A stretch of DNA of 64,000 nucleotides from Acidithiobacillus marinus (GCF_002847505.1 NZ_MXAV01000007.1:1-64000), one strand, 5' to 3'; positions 8,791 through 17,433 are shown, counted from the first letter of the stretch. Notes: generated from the sequence alone by a model not told the origin. Made by a program: numbers and translations.

Positions 8791-9123
8791 TTATTCGCCC
8801 TCCGTATCTCTGCCCGCTTTCACCCATGCTTCCGGCACCGACGCATTATCGGCCATGCCATATTCTTCGGGATGTTTGCTCCAATGTTCCGCCCAAACAT
8901 CAGTGGAGGACTCATGGATAACACAATCCGGATGCCAGGCCTGGTCAGTCGGCCCATCAGCGCGGTATTTGCCTAACTCAGCACGGAGATTCCCAATCGT
9001 GTCGGTGAAGTGCCCACATGAGTAGTACATCGCGCCAAGCATAGGCTTTCTTTCCAGCACCGCATCAAGCGCCGTCCGACACCGCATCAGCAGGGCGTCT
9101 TTTTCTTCGATGGTATGTTGCAT
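8791..9123 (-). CDS. Hypothetical protein (110 aa)
   Basis: The product (MQHTIEEKDALLMRC...) is soluble and helical with a Cys/His-containing middle (YYSCGHFTD). The segment ADGPTDQAWHPDCVIHESSTDVW resembles the end of the 7056-7550 product. It is tightly packed between neighbours (2-3 bp gaps), consistent with an operon. Function unknown. Confidence 0.55.
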   Translation of the reverse strand: MQHTIEEKDALLMRCRTALDAVLERKPMLGAMYYSCGHFTDTIGNLRAELGKYRADGPTDQAWHPDCVIHESSTDVWAEHWSKHPEEYGMADNASVPEAWVKAGRDTEGE

Positions 9124-9125
9124 AT

Positions 9126-9401
9126 TTATCCCCCGCTATTCCAACTCACTTTGAACTGGGCCAGATAAGTCGGCGACATGAATCCGCTGACGATAAAATG
9201 AAAGACCACATCGCTCCCTTCGGCTTGTATACAGACTTCCGGTTGTGCTCTTTTGCCGGCAATCGCATAATCCGCCGCATGAGAGGCATCCTGCCACGCC
9301 GCCCATCGTTTGGCGGCCTCAGCGGGAGAATCCGCCTGGATAACCCGACCATCCTCTCGATCTTGGCCCATTTCAGGCCGCCATATATGATATTTCGGCA
9401 T
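9126..9401 (-). CDS. Small hypothetical protein, paralogue A
   Basis: About 91 residues starting MPKYHIWRPEMGQ. It is clearly related to the next gene upstream: both have M-P-x-x-H-x-W, an EDG motif, an AA-x-x-W helix, a D-Y-x-I-A motif, P-x-V-C-x-Q and an S-D-x-V strand. This indicates a tandem duplication. The ATG at 9401 is preferred over 9416 because GGGAG lies upstream. Function unknown. Confidence 0.6.
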   Translation of the reverse strand: MPKYHIWRPEMGQDREDGRVIQADSPAEAAKRWAAWQDASHAADYAIAGKRAQPEVCIQAEGSDVVFHFIVSGFMSPTYLAQFKVSWNSGG

Positions 9402-9443
9402 ATTTAGTGCTCCCATTGCATTTTCACCACATAGGTATGCGAA

Positions 9444-9701
9444 TTATTTGTCTACCAACCTTGTGGTGTAGGTCGTGGAAATAAAGGCGGATACGATGTA
9501 TTTGTAAACCTCATCACTGCCCACTTCCTGCACACATACAGTCGGGGTCTGTGTTTCGCTTGCAATGGGGTAGTCTCCGGCGGCATATACGTCATACCAA
9601 TCGCCCCATTTTTGGGCTGCGTCTTCCGAGTCGCACGCCTCAAACAACTGTCCATCTTCGCGTTCTTCATCGTCTGGGCACCACACATGAAATTGCGGCA
9701 T
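9444..9701 (-). CDS. Small hypothetical protein, paralogue B
   Basis: 85 residues (MPQFHVWCPDDEERED...). It is the second member of the duplicated pair, with the same motif order as 9126-9401 and a divergent C-terminus. GGAG sits 7 bp before the ATG. It is probably a small alpha/beta protein. No known family recognised. Confidence 0.62.
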   Translation of the reverse strand: MPQFHVWCPDDEEREDGQLFEACDSEDAAQKWGDWYDVYAAGDYPIASETQTPTVCVQEVGSDEVYKYIVSAFISTTYTTRLVDK

Positions 9702-9711
9702 AATTATTCTC

Positions 9712-9828
9712 CTAATCCTGTGGCACTTTCAGATGAAAACCGGGAATCGGCGCATAGAGCGCGTTGAACTCTGCCAGGTCTTTCCGGAGATCGCTGTCCA
9801 GATCCACACAACTACACGAAATGCTCAT
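9712..9828 (-). CDS. Very small ORF (38 aa)
   Basis: ATG 9828 is preceded by a GGGGG run and the frame ends with TAG 11 bp before the next gene's ATG. The peptide begins MSISCSCVDLDSD and ends HLKVPQD. The C-x-C near the start could bind metal or form a disulfide, but the peptide has no known relatives that I recognise. Support comes from its fit in the operon. Confidence 0.4.
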   Translation of the reverse strand: MSISCSCVDLDSDLRKDLAEFNALYAPIPGFHLKVPQD

Positions 9829-9837
9829 GACAACCCC

Positions 9838-10047
9838 CTAAAGAACCGTTGTCACCAACTGATACAGAAAAAACAGCTCTGCCAGTATTCCCAAACCCAG
9901 AATAATCAGCACATGGATCAAATCGCCGAACAACCGGGAAAAGTCGATCTTCAGCGTGATGATCTGCCAGAAATCATCCATCGCGGAAAAAAACAGCAAC
10001 AAAACCACCAGAACGGGTATGCCAATGACGCCGAGTAGCCAGATCAT
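9838..10047 (-). CDS. Small membrane protein (69 aa)
   Basis: ATG 10047 follows GGAGG by 5 nt. Two hydrophobic segments (about 2-22 and 42-65) flank a short loop, so this is a two-pass inner-membrane protein. No family recognised. The terminator-like hairpin at 10067-10096 lies just upstream, so it may start a transcript or depend on readthrough. Confidence 0.55.
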   Translation of the reverse strand: MIWLLGVIGIPVLVVLLLFFSAMDDFWQIITLKIDFSRLFGDLIHVLIILGLGILAELFFLYQLVTTVL

Positions 10048-10066
10048 GAACACCTCCTGAAAACCT

Positions 10067-10096
10067 TAAAAAAGCCCGCCCATGAGAGCGGGCAAT
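10067..10096 (-). terminator. Rho-independent terminator
   Basis: GCCCGC and GCGGGC form a 6-bp GC stem around an 8-nt loop; on the minus strand it is followed by a T run. It lies downstream of the 10136-10441 gene. Confidence 0.7.
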
Positions 10097-10135
10097 AATC
10101 ACCACCAGAGAGAGGGTGTGGTGAAAGAGTGCTCA

Positions 10136-10441
10136 TTACCGCTCGCCGTCGTCCGCTGCGTGCGGCCATGTGATCTTATGCGTGACCACCGCTGTGCCGT
10201 AACCGTACATGCAGCGCACACCGTAGAAGTTCTGCGTCGGCAGAAAGCGCACAGCCACAAGCCCGGTGGCCCCTAATTCCCGCGCTTTGCGGGTCAATTC
10301 GCGCAAGGTATCTTCCGCCTGACGGTGTAACGTATCCGGCGAATACACGGCTTCGTTAAAGGCGGATATGACCCCCAGATTTTTCTGGATGGCTTCCCCT
10401 GGTATGGAATCCGTTGTGGATGTGTGAAAAACCTCTTGCAT
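10136..10441 (-). CDS. YbjQ/UPF0145-like small protein
   Basis: About 101 residues. The middle and end (QAEDTLRELTRKARELGATGLVAVRF, then YGYGTAVV) have the pattern of the YbjQ/UPF0145 pentamer-forming family (helix, then LGAxxxVxxRF, then YGTAVV). No function is firmly established for that family; a metal-binding role has been suggested. ATG 10441 is chosen for its AAAGAGGG at 8 nt spacing. A clearer member of the family lies at 38608-38934 in the same element. Confidence 0.5.
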   Translation of the reverse strand: MQEVFHTSTTDSIPGEAIQKNLGVISAFNEAVYSPDTLHRQAEDTLRELTRKARELGATGLVAVRFLPTQNFYGVRCMYGYGTAVVTHKITWPHAADDGER

Positions 10442-10537
10442 GGCGAAAACCCTCTTTTTATCCAAAACATTCCAAAAAACGGCCTGCTTCAGCGCAAATT
10501 TCGGAAATACACAAGAAATTACGAAGAAAGTGGCACA

Positions 10538-10822
10538 CTACTGCAGCGTTACTGGCATCCGTTGTGGATGAGGTATCGCCTGGCACATGACCGGGCTCCA
10601 AAGATCCCAGATCGCGGGCTTGGCACAAAGCAAGCGGTATCCCCGCATATACAGATCTTCGGGCGTCGCCCAGAAATCCACTACAGATCCTTTGCCTCCC
10701 GCAGGGACTTGGATATGCAGCTTTACCCGACCATCCACCGCTTCTGTTTTCAGAATGGGCAGGAGGGTGCCGTCGTATCGCCGGACCAGTCCTGCCAAAT
10801 GTTTCAGCCTGGAAATGTGCAT
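10538..10822 (-). CDS. Hypothetical protein (94 aa)
   Basis: ATG 10822 with GGAGGGG upstream. The product (MHISRLKHLAGLVRRY...) is a small beta-rich protein with IQVPAGGKGSVVDFW; there is no membrane segment and no known family. It is bounded upstream by the terminator at 10846-10870 and may be an independent unit. Confidence 0.5.
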   Translation of the reverse strand: MHISRLKHLAGLVRRYDGTLLPILKTEAVDGRVKLHIQVPAGGKGSVVDFWATPEDLYMRGYRLLCAKPAIWDLWSPVMCQAIPHPQRMPVTLQ

Positions 10823-10845
10823 ATTCAAAACCCCTCCAAAAAGGC

Positions 10846-10870
10846 CCGCCCAGAGGATAAAGGCGGGCAA
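10846..10870 (-). terminator. Rho-independent terminator
   Basis: The inverted repeat CCCGCC / GGCGGG with an 11-nt loop is followed by T residues on the minus strand. It lies downstream of the 10888-11121 gene. Confidence 0.65.
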
Positions 10871-10887
10871 TAGCCGCAAAACAACCG

Positions 10888-11121
10888 CTATGAAGAAGCC
10901 GCCCCGTTATGCACCGTCTGGGATACTGACGGCGCAGGTGCGGAAGCGACAGGATGTGAATGCTCGGCAGAATGTCCTCCCATGAATTTGCCGATGATAA
11001 AAAACACGATAGTAAACACTACAAAAGCCGTGACCAGAATCAACGTCAAACGCTTGCCAGATTCCCTGGGCTTCGTGTGCAGATCCAGATGATGAGATGG
11101 CTTCTGTTCCTGGTCAGACAT
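10888..11121 (-). CDS. Single-pass membrane protein
   Basis: About 77 residues from ATG 11121: a polar, His-rich N-terminus, one transmembrane segment (roughly 19-40, LTLILVTAFVVFTIVFFIIG) and an alanine/serine/proline-rich outside tail. It overlaps the end of the HU gene by 8 bp, so it is co-transcribed with it. Unknown function. Confidence 0.55.
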   Translation of the reverse strand: MSDQEQKPSHHLDLHTKPRESGKRLTLILVTAFVVFTIVFFIIGKFMGGHSAEHSHPVASAPAPSVSQTVHNGAASS

Positions 11122-11389
11122 GAATGGCATCCTTCAGCGGTTTCGCTGCTTTGAAGCGGATAGCACGACGGGCAGGGATCTGTATTTCCGCACCCGTTTG
11201 CGGGTTACGCCCCAAACGAGCGGGGACTTCTACAACGGAAAACGTCCCTAATCCTGACAGCTTTACTTCTTCCCCTGCTGTGAGGGCGTCGGTAATGGAA
11301 TGAATGGTGATGGCCAGGGTTGCTTCAGCCTTGGACCGGGTGAGGTCGCCGTTGCGGGCGAGAAGATCGACAAATTGCGCCTTGTTCAA
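11114..11389 (-). CDS. HU/IHF-type DNA-binding protein
   Basis: 91 residues with the complete HU fold: N-terminal NKAQFVDLLARNGDLTRSKAEATL helices, GLGTFSVVEVPARLGRNPQTG, the arm region EIQIPARRAIRFKAAKPLKDAI. The start is a TTG at 11389, supported by AGGAGG 7 nt upstream and by the typical M-N-K beginning; the ATG at 11410 would overlap that site. It bends DNA and may support recombination, transfer initiation or nucleoid packing of the element. Confidence 0.88.
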   Translation of the reverse strand: MNKAQFVDLLARNGDLTRSKAEATLAITIHSITDALTAGEEVKLSGLGTFSVVEVPARLGRNPQTGAEIQIPARRAIRFKAAKPLKDAIHV

Positions 11390-11478
11390 GATGTTCCCTC
11401 CTGAGTGCATGAACTCGAACAGAATTGACTGAACGAAAATTCTATCAGCAATGAATAAAGCTGATAGCTCATTTTTAA

Positions 11479-11487
11479 TACACTACA
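11479..11487 (-). promoter_or_regulatory. TATAGTGTA-like motif before HU gene
   Basis: The minus strand reads TGTAGTGTA, a variant of a motif found upstream of several leftward operons in this element. It lies about 90 bp before the HU start within an AT-rich stretch. Confidence 0.35.
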
Positions 11488-11556
11488 AATAAAAAAGCAA
11501 GTGGAAAGCGGGTTTTTCTAGTGTTTTCGTCTCGGCCAACCCGACTCTGGGTCTAG

Positions 11557-12132
11557 CTAACGATAGAACCCGTGGATCGCTACAAACCCGAAGCTCACTA
11601 TCATGATGAATACCATGCCCCACTTGTTCATCTGGGCGCGGGACTCTTTGCTAAGACGGATTCCGAACAGTGGCAGCCAGCTTTCGACGATCTTCCATCC
11701 ATCAAGCGGGGGAATCGGAATGAGATTAAAGCCCGCCAGGGCAAAGTTGGCCATCGCCATGATGTCGAAAACCTGGTGCCAGTTCTCCGGAAAGCCCAGC
11801 AAGGATGAGAAGTGGTGCAGGACCAGAAACAGGTAAGCCGTGAAAAGCGATGCGGCAGGGCCGGCCACAAAAATAAGCCGCCAGTCGGATGGTGGTACTC
11901 CTTCTTCGGCAAAACGCACATAGCCCCAGATGGGCAGGATGCCCACCCGCAAGACCCGGCCTCGATAGAACGTCAGGGATCCTGCGCGGATTTCCTGCAC
12001 AGCCGCTTTCCCGCGCAAGAGCGCCACGACCAGCGCGTGCCCCAGCTCGTGCAGCAGGAATGAAATAACGAACAACCCCAGCGTGACCAGGATGGCCAGC
12101 AGGAAATTGAGGATATGGAGTAGGGTGGTCAT
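11557..12132 (-). CDS. Site-2 protease-like M50 metallopeptidase
   Basis: 191 residues, mostly hydrophobic, with the zinc-binding HELGH motif at about 28-32 in the first transmembrane helix and the third-ligand motif NLIPIPPLDGW (about 140-150). These intramembrane proteases cut membrane-anchored regulators or small membrane proteins. The element encodes many tiny membrane proteins, which are possible substrates (inference). No PDZ domain is present, so it is the minimal form. The start at 12132 is close behind a possible leader peptide ORF. Confidence 0.8.
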   Translation of the reverse strand: MTTLLHILNFLLAILVTLGLFVISFLLHELGHALVVALLRGKAAVQEIRAGSLTFYRGRVLRVGILPIWGYVRFAEEGVPPSDWRLIFVAGPAASLFTAYLFLVLHHFSSLLGFPENWHQVFDIMAMANFALAGFNLIPIPPLDGWKIVESWLPLFGIRLSKESRAQMNKWGMVFIMIVSFGFVAIHGFYR

Positions 12133-12138
12133 GACGGC

Positions 12139-12216
12139 TCAAGCCGCATGTCGCGGGGTAACTTCCTTGGTAATGGATTCGCCGGGGTGAATCTGACCCA
12201 TCCCGTATCTGGTCAT
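12139..12216 (-). CDS. Possible leader peptide (25 aa)
   Basis: ATG 12216 is preceded by GGAGG at 7 nt spacing, and the frame ends 7 bp before the M50 peptidase start. The peptide (MTRYGMGQIHPGESITK...) has no known relatives. It is listed because the ribosome-binding site is strong. Confidence 0.35.
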   Translation of the reverse strand: MTRYGMGQIHPGESITKEVTPRHAA

Positions 12217-12249
12217 GGCAGTGCCTCCTCAAATATCGGCTGTCGCCGA

Positions 12250-12639
12250 TTACAAAAAATCCCGTTTAATGTATCGCGGGATCCGCTTCGATTTGAAAAG
12301 CGATTCGGTGATGCGGTTCAGAACTGCTGCGGAAACATCTTCGCCGGCACGCCAAAGGGATTTAGCCACATATTCACATAGATCGGATTTGTTTCTGATT
12401 TGTGCATTGGAAAAATCCGCATAGCTATCATGCCGCAGAAAGGGGTGGCAAGATGGGTCCAGTGGGCATTCGTGCTCAATGTTGGGGATGGCAGAACAAA
12501 TAGGAACGATCACATATAGTTCTTGTTGTCCGTAGGACGACAACAGCTTGGGTCCAAGAATCACCACAAAAAGATGCTCGCCTTTGGGTCCGCTGGGGAT
12601 ATACAAAGTCTTCCCCAGTTGCGGTATCCAGGCAGGCAT
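12250..12639 (-). CDS. Putative toxin partner of Panacea antitoxin
   Basis: 129 residues from ATG 12639, which overlaps the stop of the Panacea-domain gene (TAATG). The N-terminal half looks like a small beta-barrel (GKTLYIPSGPKGEHLFVVILGP...YVIVPICSAIPN) followed by a conserved-looking HPFLRHDSYADFSNAQI and a helical C-terminus with basic end. The gene order (antitoxin first, coupled) is that of PanAT toxin-antitoxin pairs, in which Panacea domains neutralise very different toxins. The toxin type is not evident; an SH3-like PemK/MazF-type fold is one guess. Confidence 0.55.
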   Translation of the reverse strand: MPAWIPQLGKTLYIPSGPKGEHLFVVILGPKLLSSYGQQELYVIVPICSAIPNIEHECPLDPSCHPFLRHDSYADFSNAQIRNKSDLCEYVAKSLWRAGEDVSAAVLNRITESLFKSKRIPRYIKRDFL

Positions 12640-13268
12640 TAGAATCGGACTTGAGGTTTCAGGCTGGCATTGGTTGCGGCCATTTGCGCGATGTTGTTGC
12701 AAATGATTTCAATGGCATCCGGCGAATAACCCATGCTGGTCAGCATGGTGTCCAATGAAATAGGCCTGCTGGAACCGTTGGGATCTTCCCATTCCGGGCA
12801 GTTATCCGGATCATGGGTGTATGCCCTGAGTTTTATGGCGCTGAGGCCTCCAAAATCCGACCAGACTTTTTCGAGAATTTCACAATCCGCTTCGCTGAGA
12901 TAGAGAAGATCTTCGGTGCTTTTGATCTTTCCTTCCCGTAGGCACATATATTTCCCATCTGTGCGTTCTGCAATCAGGGAGTCCCAATAATCCCCGCCTT
13001 CACGCTCTTCAGCTACGGAATTGATCAGGCTGAGAGTGGTGGACATGACCGGGCCGTGTGGCAGGGAGTACAGACTGTCCCCTACTAATGGCGCACCAAA
13101 CTGCTGGTAAGACGCTCTTTCGGCCAGGTACATCAGCTTCATCAGTTTAAGAATGCTGATATTGGATCCCCTTGCCTGCGCTTTCAGAAGAAAGAAAGCA
13201 GCAACTTCAGCAGCCTTTCGCTCATCGAAAGGGAACCGTAGCGATTTTGCGGATGTGATAGCGTTCAT
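12639..13268 (-). CDS. Panacea-domain (DUF4065, SocA-like) antitoxin
   Basis: About 209 residues from ATG 13268. The Panacea signature is clear: AAFFLLKAQARGSNISILKLMKLMYLAERASYQQFGAPLVGDSL, then LPHGPVMSTTLSLI, and later LSAIKLRAYTHD. This domain is a widespread antitoxin module of type II-like systems. It is coupled to the following gene, so the pair probably stabilises the ICE. The reading frame is open to 13289, but no ribosome-binding site supports the longer form. Confidence 0.8.
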   Translation of the reverse strand: MNAITSAKSLRFPFDERKAAEVAAFFLLKAQARGSNISILKLMKLMYLAERASYQQFGAPLVGDSLYSLPHGPVMSTTLSLINSVAEEREGGDYWDSLIAERTDGKYMCLREGKIKSTEDLLYLSEADCEILEKVWSDFGGLSAIKLRAYTHDPDNCPEWEDPNGSSRPISLDTMLTSMGYSPDAIEIICNNIAQMAATNASLKPQVRF

Positions 13269-13419
13269 GTGAATGATTTTATATCCCAACTGTTGGTTCT
13301 GTCGATGGTCCCCTCATTAGTTTTCTGCGACAGGGAACTGCTGGCACCTATTCCGCAAAACATTCCCAAGCTGCCAGGTCACAACGCGCCTGGCGGAGAT
13401 TTCCTTGTATTACGGTTCG

Positions 13420-13959
13420 TTAATACCTCCGCCCCGAATTACGCCCGGCCACATACCCGGTTGCCACTCCCCGGCGGTAAGCCTGATCCCTGGCGTCTTC
13501 GTCCAGCAGATAGCGAGCGCGTTCCTTTTCATCCAGCCTTGCCAGCAATTCCGCACGGCGTTCCGCGTGTAGCTCCCACTGGGGCACCCGGCGATAACCC
13601 ATCAGCCGAGGGATGAGGCGGTGAAGAATAAAGGTAGAGACCATATAAACCCAAAAGAAGACTACCGCATTGAATACACCGAAAGCACCGTCATTGAACG
13701 TCACACCGACACCAGAAGGGGGTGCCGTTACGGTAACGATGGAATACCCGTAAAAAGGCAACTGATACGCCATCACGACGATAATCGGGAGCCCCAGGAA
13801 TATACAGACATCCAGGTGGTCCAGAATCATTTTCACGATGGGATGTGGATACCGGGCACGCGATTCCGTATTGGAAGTTTTCCGGACACAGCGAAAGACT
13901 TCCAAGCCAAACTCGAAAGGCCAGATTTTGATGTATTTGCTCACATAATCATTCTGCAC
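13420..13959 (-). CDS. Membrane protein at end of tra operon region
   Basis: The frame is open to TTG 13971; GTG 13959 is preferred because GAGG lies 7 nt upstream. About 179 residues with two hydrophobic segments (DHLDVCIFLGLPIIVVMAYQL and VFNAVVFFWVYMVSTFILH) and a charged C-terminal half rich in Arg/Glu (ERRAELLARLDEKERARY). No family recognised. A TATAGTGTA promoter-like motif lies about 35 bp upstream. Confidence 0.55.
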   Translation of the reverse strand: MQNDYVSKYIKIWPFEFGLEVFRCVRKTSNTESRARYPHPIVKMILDHLDVCIFLGLPIIVVMAYQLPFYGYSIVTVTAPPSGVGVTFNDGAFGVFNAVVFFWVYMVSTFILHRLIPRLMGYRRVPQWELHAERRAELLARLDEKERARYLLDEDARDQAYRRGVATGYVAGRNSGRRY

Positions 13960-13991
13960 AGCGCACCTCAATGCCCGTCCCTGCGGGCGTT

Positions 13992-14000
13992 ACACTATAA
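13992..14000 (-). promoter_or_regulatory. TATAGTGTA promoter-like motif
   Basis: The minus strand reads ATTATAGTGTAA, followed by a short GCCCG hairpin before the start of the 13420-13959 gene. It is one of at least six copies of the motif in the element. Confidence 0.5.
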
Positions 14001-14106
14001 TGTCCTTTTCAGATATAGCGCAGATCTGGACACTTTGCAAATACCCCAATAATTCAGCCCTTTGGCGCATCCTTGGCAGATTCTGGAAAGGGCGCTGGCA
14101 GGACCT

Positions 14107-17100
14107 TTATTCATCTACTACTGGTGGTGTAGCCCCTGGATCTTCTCCAAATTTTTCAGGATTTTTGAGCGGCTCGCTCATTTGCCGCTCATCGCCTTCC
14201 AGGTTTGTTTTGAGTGCTCGTTCGGCCCCTTTCCAGTTCCCATCTGCGACATCCTTGATAAGATTTTCATCATTCTGAATAGTTTTTCCCAGATCTCCAT
14301 CACTATCAGACGATGTTTTCGGTGCTGGCTGATTATGGGCAGAATCACTAGGATCATCAGGCTGTGTTTTCTGATCATCGTTCGCGGCCTTCGCTTTTTT
14401 CGCCCATTTATTAGCCAGATGTGCTCCGCCCATCCCTACACCCGCACCTAACGCCGCCGTACCACTTACCCCAATCGCCGCAGCCAAGGCCGGATCTTTT
14501 GCCATCCATTGCACCACCTTCATCGCATCACTGCCATCCCATCCGCCCTTGGCCTTGGCGATGGCTGCATTGAATTTGGCAATTTCCTTCTGCGGCAATC
14601 CGGCTTCTGCGGCCTTCCAGTCGGCGTAAGCCTGGTTAACCACCCCCGGCTGATCTTCACCCATGGCATTGATGCTGTCTCTCCGGGCTATGGTAGCACC
14701 CCGGATAGCTGCAGCCTGCGCCGCATTCCCGGAAGCATTGGGTGGTGGGACAGCGTTATCTACCTGCGAAGTAAGGCCAGCACCGCCTGCGGGCATGGCC
14801 GCACCTTTGGCCATTCTTCCTGCCACAGTGCTTCCCACATTACCATTCCCCGGCGTTCCGAAACTGCCAAATTTATTGAGGGTGTCGTTCCAGAAGTTCC
14901 CCGCCGCCGCATAACGGCCCTGATTCACAGCGGCATTGGCAGTCATGATGCTGGCCCAGGCAGCCGCTGCATTGCTCTGCATACCAGATTTCATCGCCGC
15001 GCTATGATAATGGTCCCAGGTTTTTCCCAGACCATTATGATCCGCATACGCTTGCGCCGTGAGCGTGGCATCCGGACCATGAGGGTTCTTCGAGTCGAAC
15101 TCTGCCATCATCGAACTCATGGCGGCCATATTGACAGCCTCTCCGCCGTTCATGCTGTTAGACGCGCTCGCCAGATGGCTGAGAGAATTGGCGCGTTTTC
15201 TCGCAGCAGTCGCGTTTCGTGAATCCTGGCCGGATCTGCTGGCGTCTTTACTCATGTCTTCCGATGCTTTTTCCGCATCCGTGTCTTTGGATCCGGAGGC
15301 AATGGTGTGTAACAAGCTGGCAGACGATGCTGATGTGACCGAATCCATGTTTTTTTGCGTAGTGGCATTGGATAACCCGTTTTTGATGGTATCCATTTCG
15401 GAGGCGTTAATGGAAGCACCCGCGTTGACGGCGCTAAAGGCGTTGGAAATGGCCTTCTCGCCTTTGGCACTATTCCAAAAACCACTACCGAGCTTGTTGA
15501 AGTCGCTCCCCACTTCCGCTTTCAGTGCGCCGGCGAAGCTGACACCCTGATCATGCGTGAGCCCTAAACTATGGTTGATTTCTGCAGCCTGAGCACGCAT
15601 ATTTTTCAATTCGTGACCAGCCTGAGTATTGTTTTGCAGGTAACTTTCCACCCCGGAAGACCGGCTGTTCATGATCTTGTAGCCCTGTTTCCAGGCGTCT
15701 GCGGCGCTGGCCGCTGCGCTCTGGGTATATGAGGCTTCCTGTTGTTGTGCCGCGCTGATCCCTGCACTCATGGAGCTTCCCATGGAAAAAGATGCTGCTG
15801 CGAATGCTGGCGAAGTCCCCATCATTTCCGGGCCAGACCCTCCTCCCACATAAGAGTTTCCGGTCGAGTTCACCTGGACACCTGATGCGCCCTGGCTCAA
15901 GGTATCCGTGCCCGGCATAGGTGTTGTCTCACCTATCGCTTTGCTGGCGGAGTTCTCCTCACTCTGATCCTGGGCCAGCCGGGTGGCTGCATACGCGCCG
16001 CCCAGACCCAGCAGGACCATGGTGACTACCGGTGTGAGAGCCAGCATCTTGTCGGCCATCGCCTGCGTGCGCATGGCATGTTCCAGCAGGTTGGGAATGT
16101 TGATCGCGGCGGTGGCAGGGCCATTGTTCAGATTGGCCACAAAATGTCGCATTATTTCGTGCATGTGGCTCTGGGCGTAGTTGGATATGATCGCCGAGAT
16201 AGGCATCCAGGCGAGCGTGGTCGCACCGAATGCCATGAATGCGCCAATCTTGCCGAATCCGTTCGGCCCCATGGCCAATGCCACCACGATGATAATCGGG
16301 AACCCGGCAAAAAATAGAAACTGCAGGATCGCCATCATCGGAATCATGTTCATATCGAACATGGACGCATTGGCGGCATTGACGGTCACACTTCGCCCGA
16401 AAGCCGTGGCCTTGGTCGCACAGTAACTCGACATCATGCCGGGTGTGTTGGAATCCCAGTCATAGTTTTCATTGGCCCCAGCCTCGACCGCGCAGTTCAG
16501 AATCATGTTGTTCATGAAGTCGTAGCCGGCATTTCCGGAGTTGAGAAAAACATCATCGAGCAAGGTGTTGGCTTGTGAAGCACTCACGCTCGCCACCGAT
16601 CCTGTATCCAGATGGGTGCCCAGTAATTGATCCAGATTTTTGCTGCCAGAAGGCATGGATCCTGTCTCGAAATCTTTCCAGGCGCTGTTCAGTGTGGCTT
16701 CCGCATTGGAACAGGTTGTCGCTTGCGGTGTGGTAAGTGCATCGCCTGAAGAGTTCACATAGAGCGTATCTGTGGCATTGGGGTAGGGCGGCGTTGTTTG
16801 AAAAAGTGCCGCAGAAAGATCCTTTTGTTTCCCCATGGAATCCAAAACAGGAGTATCCGAAGAGATACAAAAGTCCACATAATTGGCGATGGATCGGGAA
16901 AGTGCGGGATCTGTCATGGAAAAGCTGGCATAGAGTCCGCGCAGCCGATACATCAGGGACAGTGGCCCATCGAATCCGTAAACCTGATTCGATGATGTCG
17001 GGCCACTGAACATATTAGTGTTGTCCGTCGTGACCAAATCATCGGCAGTGCCCACTTCTTTCGTCATCGACCAGAACGCATCCGAGAAGATGGAAGCGGG

Positions 17101-17433
17101 TACCGCAATCCCGATTGGAATACCACTGACGATTTGCGATTGCCCGTTATAAATGTTCTGGATGTTGACAGTTGTTGTTACCCCAAACAAAGCGGCATAG
17201 GCAATGGCCATGATCATGATGTGATGAATCAAGAACCGGCTCTGCATCAAGGACATGATCACCAGAATAAAGAGGCTGACAATCAGCATCAATCCGATTA
17301 AAGGACCGCCCCAGGCACTCGAACTGCTTGCCCATGCGGTATTATTCGCCGGGTTGAACAGCATCTGGAGCATGGTGAAAACGGAAAAAAACGGCTTAAT
17401 GTTGCCGATGACGTAGATGTTCCAAGTCATCAA
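14107..17433 (-). CDS. traG: Conjugal transfer protein TraG (F-type T4SS)
   Basis: 1108 residues. The N-terminal 480 residues carry several membrane segments (around 12-30, 45-75 and the 365-460 region with MIPMMAILQFLFFAGFPIIIVVALAMGP), as in TraG-N. The long C-terminal part is soluble, Ala/Ser/Asn-rich and probably periplasmic, with repeated small-residue helices. In F-type systems TraG helps pilus assembly and mating-pair stabilisation and contributes to entry exclusion. The ATG overlaps the end of traH by 4 bp. It is the last core tra gene of the leftward operon. Confidence 0.82.
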   Translation of the reverse strand: MMTWNIYVIGNIKPFFSVFTMLQMLFNPANNTAWASSSSAWGGPLIGLMLIVSLFILVIMSLMQSRFLIHHIMIMAIAYAALFGVTTTVNIQNIYNGQSQIVSGIPIGIAVPASIFSDAFWSMTKEVGTADDLVTTDNTNMFSGPTSSNQVYGFDGPLSLMYRLRGLYASFSMTDPALSRSIANYVDFCISSDTPVLDSMGKQKDLSAALFQTTPPYPNATDTLYVNSSGDALTTPQATTCSNAEATLNSAWKDFETGSMPSGSKNLDQLLGTHLDTGSVASVSASQANTLLDDVFLNSGNAGYDFMNNMILNCAVEAGANENYDWDSNTPGMMSSYCATKATAFGRSVTVNAANASMFDMNMIPMMAILQFLFFAGFPIIIVVALAMGPNGFGKIGAFMAFGATTLAWMPISAIISNYAQSHMHEIMRHFVANLNNGPATAAINIPNLLEHAMRTQAMADKMLALTPVVTMVLLGLGGAYAATRLAQDQSEENSASKAIGETTPMPGTDTLSQGASGVQVNSTGNSYVGGGSGPEMMGTSPAFAAASFSMGSSMSAGISAAQQQEASYTQSAAASAADAWKQGYKIMNSRSSGVESYLQNNTQAGHELKNMRAQAAEINHSLGLTHDQGVSFAGALKAEVGSDFNKLGSGFWNSAKGEKAISNAFSAVNAGASINASEMDTIKNGLSNATTQKNMDSVTSASSASLLHTIASGSKDTDAEKASEDMSKDASRSGQDSRNATAARKRANSLSHLASASNSMNGGEAVNMAAMSSMMAEFDSKNPHGPDATLTAQAYADHNGLGKTWDHYHSAAMKSGMQSNAAAAWASIMTANAAVNQGRYAAAGNFWNDTLNKFGSFGTPGNGNVGSTVAGRMAKGAAMPAGGAGLTSQVDNAVPPPNASGNAAQAAAIRGATIARRDSINAMGEDQPGVVNQAYADWKAAEAGLPQKEIAKFNAAIAKAKGGWDGSDAMKVVQWMAKDPALAAAIGVSGTAALGAGVGMGGAHLANKWAKKAKAANDDQKTQPDDPSDSAHNQPAPKTSSDSDGDLGKTIQNDENLIKDVADGNWKGAERALKTNLEGDERQMSEPLKNPEKFGEDPGATPPVVDE

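Noticed and set aside
14509-15222. A 237-codon plus-strand ORF opposite traG
   Set aside because: Shadow of the Ala/Ser-rich traG coding strand; no ribosome-binding site, no family pattern, odd Arg/His/Ser composition.
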